Shown here: positions 47,673 to 57,133 of the stretch, one piece after another | Layout: every line of letters begins with the position of its first letter | Numbering within the stretch: the first letter of the stretch is position 1 | Source of the DNA: Streptomyces sp. NBC_00224 | GTDB lineage: Bacteria; Actinomycetota; Actinomycetes; Streptomycetales; Streptomycetaceae | DNA: 64,000 nt | NCBI RefSeq assembly: GCF_041435195.1 | Contig: NZ_CP108106.1 | Coordinates: forward strand, 6,611,501-6,675,500 | Direction of reading: 5' to 3' | The notes under the pieces: generated by a model | What the model was told of the DNA's origin: nothing | Databases searched by the model: none | Seen by the model: the letters and a program-made list of their open reading frames with translations, nothing else | Made by a program: the position numbers and the translations under genes

Positions 47673-48883
47673 CGTCGTCCGTGGTGGTCACCGGCCTGGG
47701 GGTGGCGTCCCCCAACGGGCTCGGCATCCAGGACTACTGGGCGGCGACCGTCGGTGGCAAGAGCGGCATCGGCCGCATCACCCGCTTCGACCCGTCGTCC
47801 TACCCGGCCAAGCTGGCCGGCGAGGTCCCGGGCTTCGTCGCGGAGGACCTGCTGCCGAGCCGGCTGCTCCCGCAGACCGACCGGGTGACCCGGCTCGCGC
47901 TGGTCGCGACCGACTGGGCGCTCGCCGACGCGGGCATCACCCCGGCCGAACTCCCCGAGTTCGACATGGGCGTGGTGACCGCGAGCGCGGCCGGCGGCTT
48001 CGAGTTCGGCCAGGGCGAGCTCCAGGCCCTGTGGTCCAAGGGCAGCCAGTACGTCTCGGCGTACCAGTCCTTCGCCTGGTTCTACGCGGTCAACAGCGGC
48101 CAGATCTCCATCCGCAACGGGATGAAGGGCCCCAGCGGCGTGGTCGTCAGCGACCAGGCCGGCGGTCTCGACGCGGTGGCGCAGGCCCGGCGGCAGATCC
48201 GCAAGGGCACCGCGCTGATCGTCTCCGGCGCCATCGACGCCTCGGTCTGCCCGTGGGGCTGGGTGGCCCAGCTGGCCAGCGACCGGCTCTCCACCAGCGA
48301 GGAGCCGACCCGCGCCTATCTGCCCTTCGACAGCGAGGCGGCAGGTTACGTACCCGGCGAGGGCGGCGCGATCCTGATCATGGAGGACGCCGAGGCGGCC
48401 CGCGCCCGCGGCGCCCGGATCTACGGCGAGGTCTCCGGATACGGCTCGACCATCGACCCGAAGGCCGGCTCCGGCCGTCCGCCGGGGCTGCGCAAGGCCA
48501 TCGAACTCGCCCTGGCCGACGCGGGGGTCGCCCCGGGCGACGTGGACGTGGTCTTCGCCGACGCGGCCGCCGACCCCGAGCTCGACCGCCAGGAGGCCGA
48601 GGCGCTCAACGCGGTCTTCGGCACCCGGGGAGTCGCGGTCACCGCGCCCAAGACGATGACCGGACGGCTCTACTCGGGCGCGGCCCCGCTGGACCTGGCC
48701 GCCGCCTTCCTCGCCATCAAGGACGGGGTCATCCCGCCCACCGTGCACATCGACCCGGCCGCCGAGTACGACCTGGACCTGGTCCTGGGCGAGCCGCGCA
48801 CCGCCGAGGTGCGCACCGCCCTCGTCCTCGCCCGCGGCTACGGCGGGTTCAACTCCGCCGTGGTCGTCCGCGCAGCCGAGTAG
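47669..48883 (+). CDS. Type II PKS chain-length factor (KS-beta)
   Basis: This 404-residue homologue of KS-alpha has the active-site Cys replaced by Gln163 in [15 protein letters not shown], the hallmark of the KS-beta/CLF subunit. It decarboxylates malonyl-ACP and sets chain length. The downstream tailoring set fits a decaketide (C20). It is translationally coupled to KS-alpha through ATGA at 47669-47672. The KS fold is intact, with no truncation. Confidence 0.97.
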   Translation: MTSSVVVTGLGVASPNGLGIQDYWAATVGGKSGIGRITRFDPSSYPAKLAGEVPGFVAEDLLPSRLLPQTDRVTRLALVATDWALADAGITPAELPEFDMGVVTASAAGGFEFGQGELQALWSKGSQYVSAYQSFAWFYAVNSGQISIRNGMKGPSGVVVSDQAGGLDAVAQARRQIRKGTALIVSGAIDASVCPWGWVAQLASDRLSTSEEPTRAYLPFDSEAAGYVPGEGGAILIMEDAEAARARGARIYGEVSGYGSTIDPKAGSGRPPGLRKAIELALADAGVAPGDVDVVFADAAADPELDRQEAEALNAVFGTRGVAVTAPKTMTGRLYSGAAPLDLAAAFLAIKDGVIPPTVHIDPAAEYDLDLVLGEPRTAEVRTALVLARGYGGFNSAVVVRAAE

Positions 48884-48948
48884 CCGGTGGGCCGCACCGG
48901 CCCAACGGACAGACGACACGCCGTACTTACTTTGGAAAGGGAAATCCC

Positions 48949-49215
48949 ATGGCCACCACGTTCACCCTCGACGACCTCAAGCGCATCCTCCTTGAGGCAG
49001 CGGGCGCCGAGGAGGGCGTCGACCTGGACGGCGAGATTCTGGACACCGAGTTCGAGGTCCTGGGATACGAGTCGCTCGCGCTCCTGGAGACGGGCGGCCG
49101 GATCGAGCGTGAGTACGGCATCTCGCTGGACGACGACGCGCTGACCGACGCCACCACGCCGCGCGCCCTCATCGACGTCGTCAACGCCCAGCTGTCCTCC
49201 GCGTCCGCCGCCTGA
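48949..49215 (+). CDS. Acyl carrier protein of the type II PKS
   Basis: This 88-residue four-helix ACP is phosphopantetheinylated on Ser42 in the motif LGYESLALLETGGRIE. It carries the growing polyketide. GGAAAGGGAAA precedes ATG 48949. The Sfp-type transferase at 56406 is the likely activating enzyme. Confidence 0.97.
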   Translation: MATTFTLDDLKRILLEAAGAEEGVDLDGEILDTEFEVLGYESLALLETGGRIEREYGISLDDDALTDATTPRALIDVVNAQLSSASAA

Positions 49216-49238
49216 GCCACAGACAAGGAAGAACGACA

Positions 49239-50024
49239 ATGACCGAGAACACCGCACGGGTCGCACTGGTGACGGGTGCCACGAGCGGCATCGGGCTCTC
49301 CGTGGCCCGTCTGCTCGCCTCCCAGGGACACCGGGTCTTCATCGGCGCGCGCAACGCCGACAACGTCACCGAGACCGTCAAGCAGCTCCAGGGCGAAGGC
49401 CTCGATGCCGACGGCTCGGCGCTCGACGTCACCGACGCCGACAGCGTCAAGGCGTTCGTCCAGGCGGCCGTCGACCGCTTCGGCACCGTCGACGTGCTGG
49501 TCAACAACGCCGGCCGGTCCGGTGGCGGCGTCACCGCCGACATCGAGGACGAGCTGTGGGACGCCGTCATCGACACCAACCTGAACAGCGTCTTCCGGGT
49601 CACCCGCGAGGTCCTGAACACCGGCGGCATGCGCCACAAGGACCGCGGCCGGATCATCAACATCGCCTCCACCGCGGGCAAGCAGGGCGTCGTCCTCGGC
49701 GCCCCGTACTCGGCCTCCAAGCACGGCGTGGTCGGCTTCACCAAGGCCCTGGGCAACGAGCTCGCGCCCACCGGCATCACGGTCAACGCCGTCTGCCCCG
49801 GATACGTCGAGACGCCGATGGCGCAGCGCGTGCGCCAGGGCTACGCCGCCGCGTACTCCACCTCCGAGGACGCGATCCTGGAGAAGTTCCAGTCCAAGAT
49901 CCCGCTCGGCCGCTACTCCACCCCGGACGAGGTCGCGGGCCTGGTCGGCTACCTGGCCTCCGACACCGCCGCCTCCATCACCGCGCAGGCGCTCAACGTC
50001 TGCGGCGGCCTCGGCAACTTCTGA
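49239..50024 (+). CDS. Polyketide C9-type ketoreductase (SDR, ActIII-like)
   Basis: This 261-residue short-chain reductase has NADPH motif ALVTGATSGIGLSVARLLAS, NNAGRSGGG and catalytic YSASKHGVVGF. The signature INIASTAGKQGVVLGAPYSA is the ActIII-type C9 ketoreductase stretch. It reduces the first-ring keto group and so fixes the ring pattern of the nascent polyketide. Its position after the ACP is canonical for angucycline-type clusters. Confidence 0.96.
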   Translation: MTENTARVALVTGATSGIGLSVARLLASQGHRVFIGARNADNVTETVKQLQGEGLDADGSALDVTDADSVKAFVQAAVDRFGTVDVLVNNAGRSGGGVTADIEDELWDAVIDTNLNSVFRVTREVLNTGGMRHKDRGRIINIASTAGKQGVVLGAPYSASKHGVVGFTKALGNELAPTGITVNAVCPGYVETPMAQRVRQGYAAAYSTSEDAILEKFQSKIPLGRYSTPDEVAGLVGYLASDTAASITAQALNVCGGLGNF

Positions 50025-50052
50025 TCGCCAAGTTCCTGAAGGAGGAGCGGCT

Positions 50053-50988
50053 ATGACGACCCGTGAGGTCGAGCACGAGATCACCATCGACGCCCCCGCC
50101 GCCGCCGTGTACCGGCTGCTGGCGGAGGTGACCAACTGGCCGCGGATCTTCCCGCCCACGATCTACGTGGACCAGGTCGGCGAGCACGACAACCACGAGC
50201 GCATCCGGATCTGGGCCACCGCCAACGGCGAGGCCAAGAACTGGACCTCGCACCGCGAGCTGGACCCGGAGGGCCTGCGCATCACCTTCCGCCAGGAGGT
50301 CACCACGCCTCCGGTCGCGGCGATGGGCGGCACCTGGATCATCGAGACCCTGGCCGAGAACTCCTCGCGGGTGCGGCTGCTGCACGACTACCGGGCGATC
50401 GACGACGACCCCAAGGGCCTGGCCTGGATCGACGAGGCGGTCGACAAGAACAGCCGCTCGGAGCTGGCCGCGCTCAAGCAGAACGTCGAACTGGCCCACG
50501 CGACCGAGGAGGTGACGTTCTCGTTCACCGACACCGTCATCGTCCAGGGCTCGCCCAAGGACCTGTACGACTTCATCAACGAGGCGGACCTCTGGTCCGA
50601 GCGACTGCCGCACGTGGCCGTCGTCCGGCTCACCGAGGACACCCCCGGGCTCCAGACGCTGGAGATGGACACCCGCGCCAAGGACGGCTCGGTGCACACC
50701 ACCAAGTCGTACCGGGTGACCTTCCCGCACCACAAGATCGCGTACAAGCAGGTCACGCTGCCCGCGCTGATGACCCTGCACACCGGGATCTGGACGTTCG
50801 AGGAGACGCCCGAGGGCACGGCCGCCTCCTCGCAGCACACCGTCACGCTCAACACGGACAACATCGCGAAGATCCTCGGCCCCGAGGCCACCGTCGCGGA
50901 CGCCCGTGAGTACGTGCACACCGCGCTGTCCACCAACAGCACGGCCACGCTCAACCACGCCAAGACGTACGCCGAGCAGAAGGGCTGA
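50053..50988 (+). CDS. Didomain aromatase/cyclase
   Basis: This 311-residue protein has two START/SRPBCC modules. Module 1 contains VEHEITIDAPAAAVYRLLAE and TNWPRIFPPTIYV. Module 2 contains VTFSFTDTVIVQGSPKDLYD and INEADLWSERLPHV. Didomain ARO/CYC enzymes work on C9-reduced chains and aromatise the first ring. With the C9 reductase, this fits a C7-C12 first cyclisation. GGAGGAG precedes ATG 50053. Confidence 0.96.
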   Translation: MTTREVEHEITIDAPAAAVYRLLAEVTNWPRIFPPTIYVDQVGEHDNHERIRIWATANGEAKNWTSHRELDPEGLRITFRQEVTTPPVAAMGGTWIIETLAENSSRVRLLHDYRAIDDDPKGLAWIDEAVDKNSRSELAALKQNVELAHATEEVTFSFTDTVIVQGSPKDLYDFINEADLWSERLPHVAVVRLTEDTPGLQTLEMDTRAKDGSVHTTKSYRVTFPHHKIAYKQVTLPALMTLHTGIWTFEETPEGTAASSQHTVTLNTDNIAKILGPEATVADAREYVHTALSTNSTATLNHAKTYAEQKG

Positions 50989-50995
50989 GCCAGAA

Positions 50996-52468
50996 ATGAC
51001 CCCGGACCGCCTGGACACACAGGTCATCGTCGTCGGCGCCGGCCCCGTCGGGCTTCTGCTCGCCGGTGAGCTGCGTCTTGGCGGCGCCGATGTGGTCGTA
51101 CTGGAACAACGGGCCACGCCCACCACGGAGTCGAGGGCCTCCACGCTGCACGCCCGCACCATGGAGCTCCTCGACAGCCGTGGCCTGCTCGACGTCTTCG
51201 GGACGCCGCCGAACGAGCCGCGCGGCCACTTCGGCGGCATCCCGATGGACCTCACGCTGCCCAGCCCCTTCCCCGGGCAGTGGAAGATGCCCCAGACCCG
51301 GACCGAGGCCCTGCTCCAGGAGTGGGCGCTCTCGCTGGGCGTGGACATCCGGCGCGGCCACGAGCTGCGCGAGGTGTCCGACCGGGGCGACTTCGTCGAG
51401 GCGACGGCGGCCGGGCCCGAGGGCACGGTCGTGGTGCGCGGTGGCTTCCTCGTCGGGTGCGACGGCGAGGACTCCACCGTGCGCCGCCTCACCGGGGCCG
51501 AGTTCCCGGGCAACGACGCCGGCCGCGAGCTGCTGCGCGCGGACGTGGCCGGCGTCACCATCCCCAACCGCCGCTTCGAGCGGCTGTCCGCCGGGCTCGC
51601 CATCGCGGCGACCCGCGACGGGGTGACCCGGGTGATGGTGCACGAGTTCGGCTCCACGGCCGAACCGCGCACCGGCGACCCGGAGTTCGGCGAGATCGCG
51701 GCGGTCTGGAAGCGCGTCACCGGCGAGGACATCAGCGGCGGGACCCCGCTCTGGGCGAACTCGTTCGGCGACGCCAACCGCCAGCTCACCCAGTACCGCA
51801 GCGGCCGGATCCTGTTCGCCGGGGACGCGGCCCACCGCCAGATGCCGATCGGCGGCCAGGCCCTCAACCTCGGCCTCCAGGACGCCTTCAACCTGGGCTG
51901 GAAGCTGGCCCTGCACCTCGCAGAGACGGCCCCCGAGGGCCTGCTCGACACGTACCACACCGAACGCCACGAGGTCGGCCGGCGGGTCCTGTCCAACATC
52001 AGGACCCAGGCCATGCTGCTGCTCGGCGGCCCCGAGGTGGAGCCGGTGCGCTCGGTGCTCACCGAGCTCCTCGTCCACGACGACGTCCGGGCGCACCTCG
52101 CCGGGATGGTCAGCGGTCTCGACATCCGCTACGACGTCGGCGGCCCCGGGCACCCGCTGCTCGGCGCCCGGCTGCCGGACGCGGGCCTGACCACCGGCGA
52201 AGGCCCGGTGAACACGGCCCAGTTGCTGCGCACCGCACGCGGTGTGCTCCTCGATCTGTCCGGCGGCGGTGCGGCGCTGCCGGACACCTCCGGCTGGGCG
52301 GACCGGGTCACGGCGCTGCCGGCCGCGCCGGAGAAGGACGGCGCCCTCGAAGGCGTGGGCGCCGTCCTGGTGCGGCCCGACGGATACGTGGCCTGGGCCG
52401 GCGAGCCGGACACCGACGGCACCGGGCTGCGGGAGGCCCTGGAGCGCTGGTTCGGCCCCGCGCACTGA
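50996..52468 (+). CDS. FAD-dependent polyketide hydroxylase (RdmE/JadF/AlpF-like)
   Basis: This 490-residue flavin hydroxylase has FAD motif VIVVGAGPVGLLLAGELRLG, DG motif GGFLVGCDGEDSTVRRLTG and GD motif GRILFAGDAAHRQMPIGGQA. It is paralogous to those at 43450 and 52560 but more diverged (TRESRASTLHARTMELL-type segment here reads TESRASTLHARTMELLDSRG). Only 7 bases separate it from the ARO/CYC gene, so it belongs to the main operon. By position it would be the early angucycline oxygenase. Confidence 0.9.
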   Translation: MTPDRLDTQVIVVGAGPVGLLLAGELRLGGADVVVLEQRATPTTESRASTLHARTMELLDSRGLLDVFGTPPNEPRGHFGGIPMDLTLPSPFPGQWKMPQTRTEALLQEWALSLGVDIRRGHELREVSDRGDFVEATAAGPEGTVVVRGGFLVGCDGEDSTVRRLTGAEFPGNDAGRELLRADVAGVTIPNRRFERLSAGLAIAATRDGVTRVMVHEFGSTAEPRTGDPEFGEIAAVWKRVTGEDISGGTPLWANSFGDANRQLTQYRSGRILFAGDAAHRQMPIGGQALNLGLQDAFNLGWKLALHLAETAPEGLLDTYHTERHEVGRRVLSNIRTQAMLLLGGPEVEPVRSVLTELLVHDDVRAHLAGMVSGLDIRYDVGGPGHPLLGARLPDAGLTTGEGPVNTAQLLRTARGVLLDLSGGGAALPDTSGWADRVTALPAAPEKDGALEGVGAVLVRPDGYVAWAGEPDTDGTGLREALERWFGPAH

Positions 52469-52559
52469 ATCTCCCGTACCACCCCCCACCCCCGCGCACG
52501 ACCGTACGACTCCTCAGCACGACAGGGCACCACAGGGCACGTCCAGGAAAGGGAACACT

Positions 52560-54065
52560 ATGGAGGGGACAGCCGTGGACACCGATGTCATCATCGTCGG
52601 CGCGGGTCCGACCGGTCTCATGCTCGCCGGCGAGCTGCGCCTCGGCGGGGCGCGGGTCGTCGTCGTCGAACGGCTGGCGGAGCCCACCGGGCAGTCCCGT
52701 GGCCTGGGCTTCACGGCCCGCGCCATGGAGATCTTCGACCAGCGCGGTCTGCTGCCCCGGTTCGGGCAGGGCGAGACGCTGGAGATCAGCCCGATGGGCC
52801 ACTTCGGCGGGGTGCAGTTCGACTACACCGTCCTGGAGGGCGGGCACTTCGGGGCGCGCGGCATCCCGCAGTACAAGACCGAGGCGGTCCTGGAGGAGTG
52901 GGCGGCCGGTCTTGGCGTCGACATCCGGCGCGGCTGGGACTTCCTGGAGCTGACCGACGGCTTCCTGGACGGCGACGACGTCGAGATCACCGTCCAGACG
53001 CCCAACGCGGTACGCAAGCTGCGCGCCTCCTACCTGGTGGGCGCCGACGGCGGCCGCAGCGTGGTGCGCGAGGCCGCCGGGTTCGACTTCCCGGGCACCT
53101 CCGCGACCCGGGCGATGTTCCTCGCCGACGTCACCGGCTGCGAGCTGCGCCCGCGCTTCCTGGGGGAGCGGCTCAACAACGGCATGGTGATGGCGGCCCC
53201 GCTCGCCCCGGGCGTGGACCGGATCATCGTCTGCCCCGACAACGCGCCCGCCCGCGCCAGCGGCGAGTCGGTCTCCTTCGAGGAGGTCGCCGCCGCCTGG
53301 CAGTCGATCACCGGTGAGGACATCTCGCACGGTGGCGCCGAGTGGGTCAGCTTCTTCAGCGACGCCACCCGCCAGGCCTCCGAGTACCGGCGCGGCCGGG
53401 TCCTCCTGGTCGGCGACGCCGCCCACATCCACCTTCCGGCCGGCGGCCAGGGCCTGAGCACCGGTGTGCAGGACGCGGCCAACCTCGGCTGGAAGCTGGC
53501 CGCGGAGGTCGCCGGGACCGCGCCCGAGGGGCTGCTCGACACCTACCACGACGAGCGCCACCCGGTCGGCGCCCGGCTGCTGATGAACACCCGCGCCCAG
53601 GGCATGGTCTTCCTCGGCGGCCCCGAGGCCGACCCGCTGCGCCAGCTCTTCGGCGAGCTCATCCAGTACGACGACGTCAAGCGCCACCTCGCCGGGATCG
53701 TCAGTGGTCTGGACATCCGGTACGAGCTGGGTGACGCGTCGCATCCGCTGGTCGGCCGTCGTGTCGCGCACCGCACGCTGGTGGGTGCGGCGGGTGAGAC
53801 CAGCACCACCGCGCTGCTGCACTCGGCTCGTGGGGTGCTGCTCGATCTGGCCGACTCCGGTGCGGTCCGGGATGCCGCGGCCGGGTGGGCGGGGCGTGTC
53901 GATGTCGTCACGGCCTCCGCCAAGCCGGTGGATGGCGGTACCGACCCGCTCGCGGGTGCGGGTGCCGTGCTCGTACGGCCCGATGGATATGTCGCCTGGG
54001 CCGGGGACGACGTTTCGGCCCTGGAGGCCGCCCTCGGGCAGTGGTTCGGTCCGGCGAGTTCGTGA
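52560..54065 (+). CDS. FAD-dependent angucycline hydroxylase (PgaE/JadH-like)
   Basis: This 501-residue protein has FAD motif VIIVGAGPTGLMLAGELRLG, QSRGLGFTARAMEIFDQRGL, MGHFGGVQFDYTVLEGGHFG, DG motif ASYLVGADGGRSVVREAAG and GD motif GRVLLVGDAAHIHLPAGGQG. These resemble PgaE/CabE/JadH, which hydroxylate C12/C12b of prejadomycin-type intermediates. GGAAAGGG precedes ATG 52560. The third base of this gene near its 3' end (53720-54060) uses more T and G than the rest, which could mark a recombination patch. Confidence 0.9.
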   Translation: MEGTAVDTDVIIVGAGPTGLMLAGELRLGGARVVVVERLAEPTGQSRGLGFTARAMEIFDQRGLLPRFGQGETLEISPMGHFGGVQFDYTVLEGGHFGARGIPQYKTEAVLEEWAAGLGVDIRRGWDFLELTDGFLDGDDVEITVQTPNAVRKLRASYLVGADGGRSVVREAAGFDFPGTSATRAMFLADVTGCELRPRFLGERLNNGMVMAAPLAPGVDRIIVCPDNAPARASGESVSFEEVAAAWQSITGEDISHGGAEWVSFFSDATRQASEYRRGRVLLVGDAAHIHLPAGGQGLSTGVQDAANLGWKLAAEVAGTAPEGLLDTYHDERHPVGARLLMNTRAQGMVFLGGPEADPLRQLFGELIQYDDVKRHLAGIVSGLDIRYELGDASHPLVGRRVAHRTLVGAAGETSTTALLHSARGVLLDLADSGAVRDAAAGWAGRVDVVTASAKPVDGGTDPLAGAGAVLVRPDGYVAWAGDDVSALEAALGQWFGPASS

Positions 54066-54116
54066 CGCCGGAGAGCTCGGTCCGGAGGGCTGTGAAGCGT
54101 CTGCGGGCCGGCTCCG

Positions 54117-54160
54117 GCTGGTCGCGCAGTTCCCCGCGCCCCTCTGGGGGTGCGGGGCGT
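54117..54160. repeat. Second copy of the GC-rich hairpin repeat
   Basis: Bases 54117-54143 repeat 38351-38377 with one difference in 27. The right arm is shorter and imperfect (GGGGTGCGGGG against CCCCGCGCCCC). It acts as a likely weak terminator between the third flavin hydroxylase and the hydrolase. Confidence 0.7.
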
Positions 54161-54210
54161 CGGCCACGTAACAGTCGTCCACTCAACAGCCAACGCAAAC
54201 GGGGGCATTG

Positions 54211-55089
54211 ATGGAAAGCACGCTCGCACCGGCGGTCGTTTCCCAGGGCGTTCGCAGGATCACCCTGGACGCGGGCGGTGTCACCCTGTCCGCGCTGCTG
54301 TGCGAGCCGGAAGGCACCCCCCGCGCGACCGTCGTCGCCGTCCACGGCGGCGGCATGAGCGCCGGGTACTTCGACGGCCAGGCCCACCCCGAGCTGTCCC
54401 TGCTGACGCTCGGCGCCCGGCTCGGCTACACGGTCCTGGCCGTCGACCGGCCCGGCTACGGGCAGTCCGCCGCCCAGCTGCCCGACGGCCTCACCGTCGC
54501 CGACCAGACCGACGTGCTGCGCGCCGGGATCGACGACTTCACCGCCAAGTACCCCACCGGCGCGGGCATCCTGCTCGTCGCCCACTCCTTCGGCGGCAAG
54601 CTGGCGCTCTCCGCCGCCGCCCACTGCACCGGCGACGGCCTCCTCGGCCTCGACATCTCCGGCTGCGGCCACCGCTACGCCGTCACCCCGGGCGTGCTCC
54701 GCAAGGGCCTCAAGCACATCGCCCGGCACTGGGGCCCGCTGCGGCTGTACCCGCCGAACACGTTCCGCAGCAGCGGCTCCGTCGTGGCGCCGATGCCGGA
54801 GCGCGAGGCGGGCGAACTGCCGCGCTGGCCCGAGCTGTTCGCGGCCCTCGCACCGCGCGTCCGCATCCCCGTCCGGCTCACCTTCGCCGAGCACGAGGGC
54901 TGGTGGCTGCACGGTGACAAGGACCTCGCCGACCTCGCCGCGCAGCTGACCGCCGCACCCCGCATCGTCGTCGACCGCCAGCCGGACGCCGGCCACAACA
55001 TCAGCCTCGGCTGGGCGGCCCGCTCCTACCACCTGCGCACGCTCGCCTTCCTGGAGGACTGCATCACCAGGGCGGGACGCGATGCCTGA
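54211..55089 (+). CDS. Alpha/beta hydrolase of the polyketide cluster
   Basis: This 292-residue alpha/beta hydrolase has the nucleophile elbow LLVAHSFGGKLALS, the oxyanion region VVAVHGGGMSAGYFDGQAHP, the Asp/Glu region RLTFAEHEGWW and the catalytic His in PDAGHNISLGW. It could release, hydrolyse or lactonise a pathway intermediate. I cannot assign a step. ATG 54211 is chosen; TTG 54208 is one codon earlier. It starts a new unit that runs through the MFS and PPTase genes with 12- and minus 4-base spacing. Confidence 0.85.
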   Translation: MESTLAPAVVSQGVRRITLDAGGVTLSALLCEPEGTPRATVVAVHGGGMSAGYFDGQAHPELSLLTLGARLGYTVLAVDRPGYGQSAAQLPDGLTVADQTDVLRAGIDDFTAKYPTGAGILLVAHSFGGKLALSAAAHCTGDGLLGLDISGCGHRYAVTPGVLRKGLKHIARHWGPLRLYPPNTFRSSGSVVAPMPEREAGELPRWPELFAALAPRVRIPVRLTFAEHEGWWLHGDKDLADLAAQLTAAPRIVVDRQPDAGHNISLGWAARSYHLRTLAFLEDCITRAGRDA

Positions 55090-55101
55090 CCATCCGAGCC
55101 T

Positions 55102-56409
55102 ATGACCAGCACCTTCGCCCATCCCTTCCGCTCACTGGCGGTCCGTAACTTCCGGCTGTTCGCGGCCGGGCAGGTCGTCTCCGTCGCGGGCACCTGGATG
55201 ATGGTCGTGGCCCAGGACTGGATCGTCCTGGGCCTGGCCGACAACTCCGGCACCGCCCTCGGCGTCGTCACCGCGCTCCAGTTCACGCCGCTGCTGCTGC
55301 TCACCCTGTACGGCGGGCGCCTCGCCGACCGCTACGACAAGCGGCTGCTGCTCACCTGCGCCAATCTGGCGTCCGGTGTGCTGGCCCTGGTCCTGGCGCT
55401 GCTGGCGTTCGCGGACGCCGTCCAGCTGTGGCACATCTGGCTCTGCGCGCTCGGCCTCGGGGTCGTCAACGCCGTCGAGGTGCCGACCCGGATGTCGTTC
55501 GTCAGCGAGCTGGTCGGGCCCGAACTGCTGCCGAACGCCTCGGCGTTGAGCGCCGCCTACTTCAACACCGCCCGGGTGGTCGGCCCGGCCCTCGCGGGGC
55601 TGCTCATCACCGGCTTCGGCACCGGCTGGGTGATGCTGTTCAACTCCGTCAGCTATCTGGCGACCGTGATCGTCCTGCGGATGATGCGGCCCGGCGAACT
55701 TCTGCTCGGCGCGCGGCAGGACACCCGGCCCCGGGTGATCGACGGGCTCAAGTACGTCGCCGCCCACCCGGACCTGAAGCTGCCGCTCGCCCTCGTCGGG
55801 GTGATCGCGCTCTTCGGGCTCAACTTCCAGCTCACGCTGCCGCTGTACGCCAAGACCGTCTTCCACGCCGACGCCGCCTCGTTCGGGCTGCTCACCACCG
55901 GCTTCGCGGCGGGTTCGCTGATCGCCGCGTTCGCCACCACCGCGCGCCGCAGCCGCCCCTCCAGCCGTCTGGTGGTGGGCGCGGCGCTGGTCTTCGCGGT
56001 CCTGGAGACGGTGGCGGGCTGGGCGCCCAGCTTCGCGGCCGCGATCGTGCTGCTCTCGCTCACCGGCGGCGCGACCATCTTCTTCGTCCAGGCCGTCAAC
56101 CACCGCGTCCAGCTCGGCAGCGACCCGCAGTACCGGGGCCGTGTGATGGCGCTGTACACCCTGATCCTCCAGGGTTCGACCCCGCTGGGCTCGCTGCTCA
56201 TCGGCTGGCTCGCCGAACACCTGGGCGCCCGCTCGGGCTTCTACGTCGGCGGCCTGGTCTCGCTGGCGGCGGCGCTCGCCGCGCTGGCGTACGACCGGCG
56301 CGGCGGGCGCGACGCGGGCCTCACCGAGGCCGCCGGGGACGCGGCAGGTGACCCGGAGCAGGGTGACCCGGAGCAGGGCGGCCCCGTCCACGAGGCGGTG
56401 CGCCGGTGA
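55102..56409 (+). CDS. MFS exporter (EntS/MFS_3 type)
   Basis: This 435-residue, 12-helix transporter shows NFRLFAAGQVVSVAGTWMMV, GGRLADRYDKRLLL (motif A), ANLASGVLALVLALLAFADA, FNTARVVGPALAGLLITG and GRVMALYTLILQGSTPLGSL. Its acidic C-terminal tail includes the repeat GDPEQGDPEQGG. It likely exports the polyketide and may confer self-resistance; no other resistance gene is seen. Its TGA overlaps the GTG of the PPTase gene. Confidence 0.9.
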   Translation: MTSTFAHPFRSLAVRNFRLFAAGQVVSVAGTWMMVVAQDWIVLGLADNSGTALGVVTALQFTPLLLLTLYGGRLADRYDKRLLLTCANLASGVLALVLALLAFADAVQLWHIWLCALGLGVVNAVEVPTRMSFVSELVGPELLPNASALSAAYFNTARVVGPALAGLLITGFGTGWVMLFNSVSYLATVIVLRMMRPGELLLGARQDTRPRVIDGLKYVAAHPDLKLPLALVGVIALFGLNFQLTLPLYAKTVFHADAASFGLLTTGFAAGSLIAAFATTARRSRPSSRLVVGAALVFAVLETVAGWAPSFAAAIVLLSLTGGATIFFVQAVNHRVQLGSDPQYRGRVMALYTLILQGSTPLGSLLIGWLAEHLGARSGFYVGGLVSLAAALAALAYDRRGGRDAGLTEAAGDAAGDPEQGDPEQGGPVHEAVRR

Positions 56410-57074
56410 ACGCGACCCGTACGCCGCTGCGGGCGGCCCCCGCGGCGGGACGGCTGCACCTGCTGGTGTTCCGCCCGCCCGCCGAGGAGGTGGCGCAGGT
56501 GTGCCCGCTGATGCGGGCCCTGGACGAGTTGGAGTCGGCGCGCGCGGCGTCCTACGTCTCGGTGCGCGACCGGATCCAGTACGTGGCCGCGCACGCCACC
56601 CTGCGGGGCCTGCTCGCCGCGTACACCGGCCTCGAACCCGGCCGGATCGTGCTCGGCCGCGGCGAGGAGCCGTACGGGAAGCCGCAGTTGATCGATCCGC
56701 CCGTGCCGCTCCACTTCAACCTCTCGCACAGCCACGGCCTGATCGCCATCGGGGTCGCGGCGGACCCGGTGGGCGTCGACGTCCAGCGCGTCCCGTCGCC
56801 CGAGGCCGTCGAGATGGTGCTGCCCCGGCTGCACCCGCAGGAGCGCGAGGAACTGCGCGCGCTGCCCACCGCCGAGCGGACGGTGGCGTTCGCCCGGCTG
56901 TGGACCCGCAAGGAGGCCTATCTCAAGGGCCTGGGCACCGGACTCACCCGCTCACCCGCGGCGGACTACCTGGGCGACCGCAACGCCCGGGGCCGCCCGC
57001 ACGGCTGGACGGTGCGCAATGTGCCCGTACAGCCGGGCTACGCGGCCGCGGCCGCGCTCCGCAACCCGACGTGA
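56406..57074 (+). CDS. Sfp-type 4'-phosphopantetheinyl transferase
   Basis: This 222-residue protein has the Mg/CoA-binding motif GVDVQRVPSPEAVEMV and the catalytic WTRKEAYLKGLGTGL. PLHFNLSHSHGLIAIGVA is also present. It converts apo-ACP to holo-ACP. It is cluster-linked, as in a minority of type II clusters, and has a 4-base overlap with the exporter gene. Confidence 0.94.
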   Translation: MNATRTPLRAAPAAGRLHLLVFRPPAEEVAQVCPLMRALDELESARAASYVSVRDRIQYVAAHATLRGLLAAYTGLEPGRIVLGRGEEPYGKPQLIDPPVPLHFNLSHSHGLIAIGVAADPVGVDVQRVPSPEAVEMVLPRLHPQEREELRALPTAERTVAFARLWTRKEAYLKGLGTGLTRSPAADYLGDRNARGRPHGWTVRNVPVQPGYAAAAALRNPT

Positions 57075-57133
57075 CCGTGAAGGCAGTCGATTCCGCACCA
57101 AGGATCCGCAACCTACAGGGGGAACAGAACATC

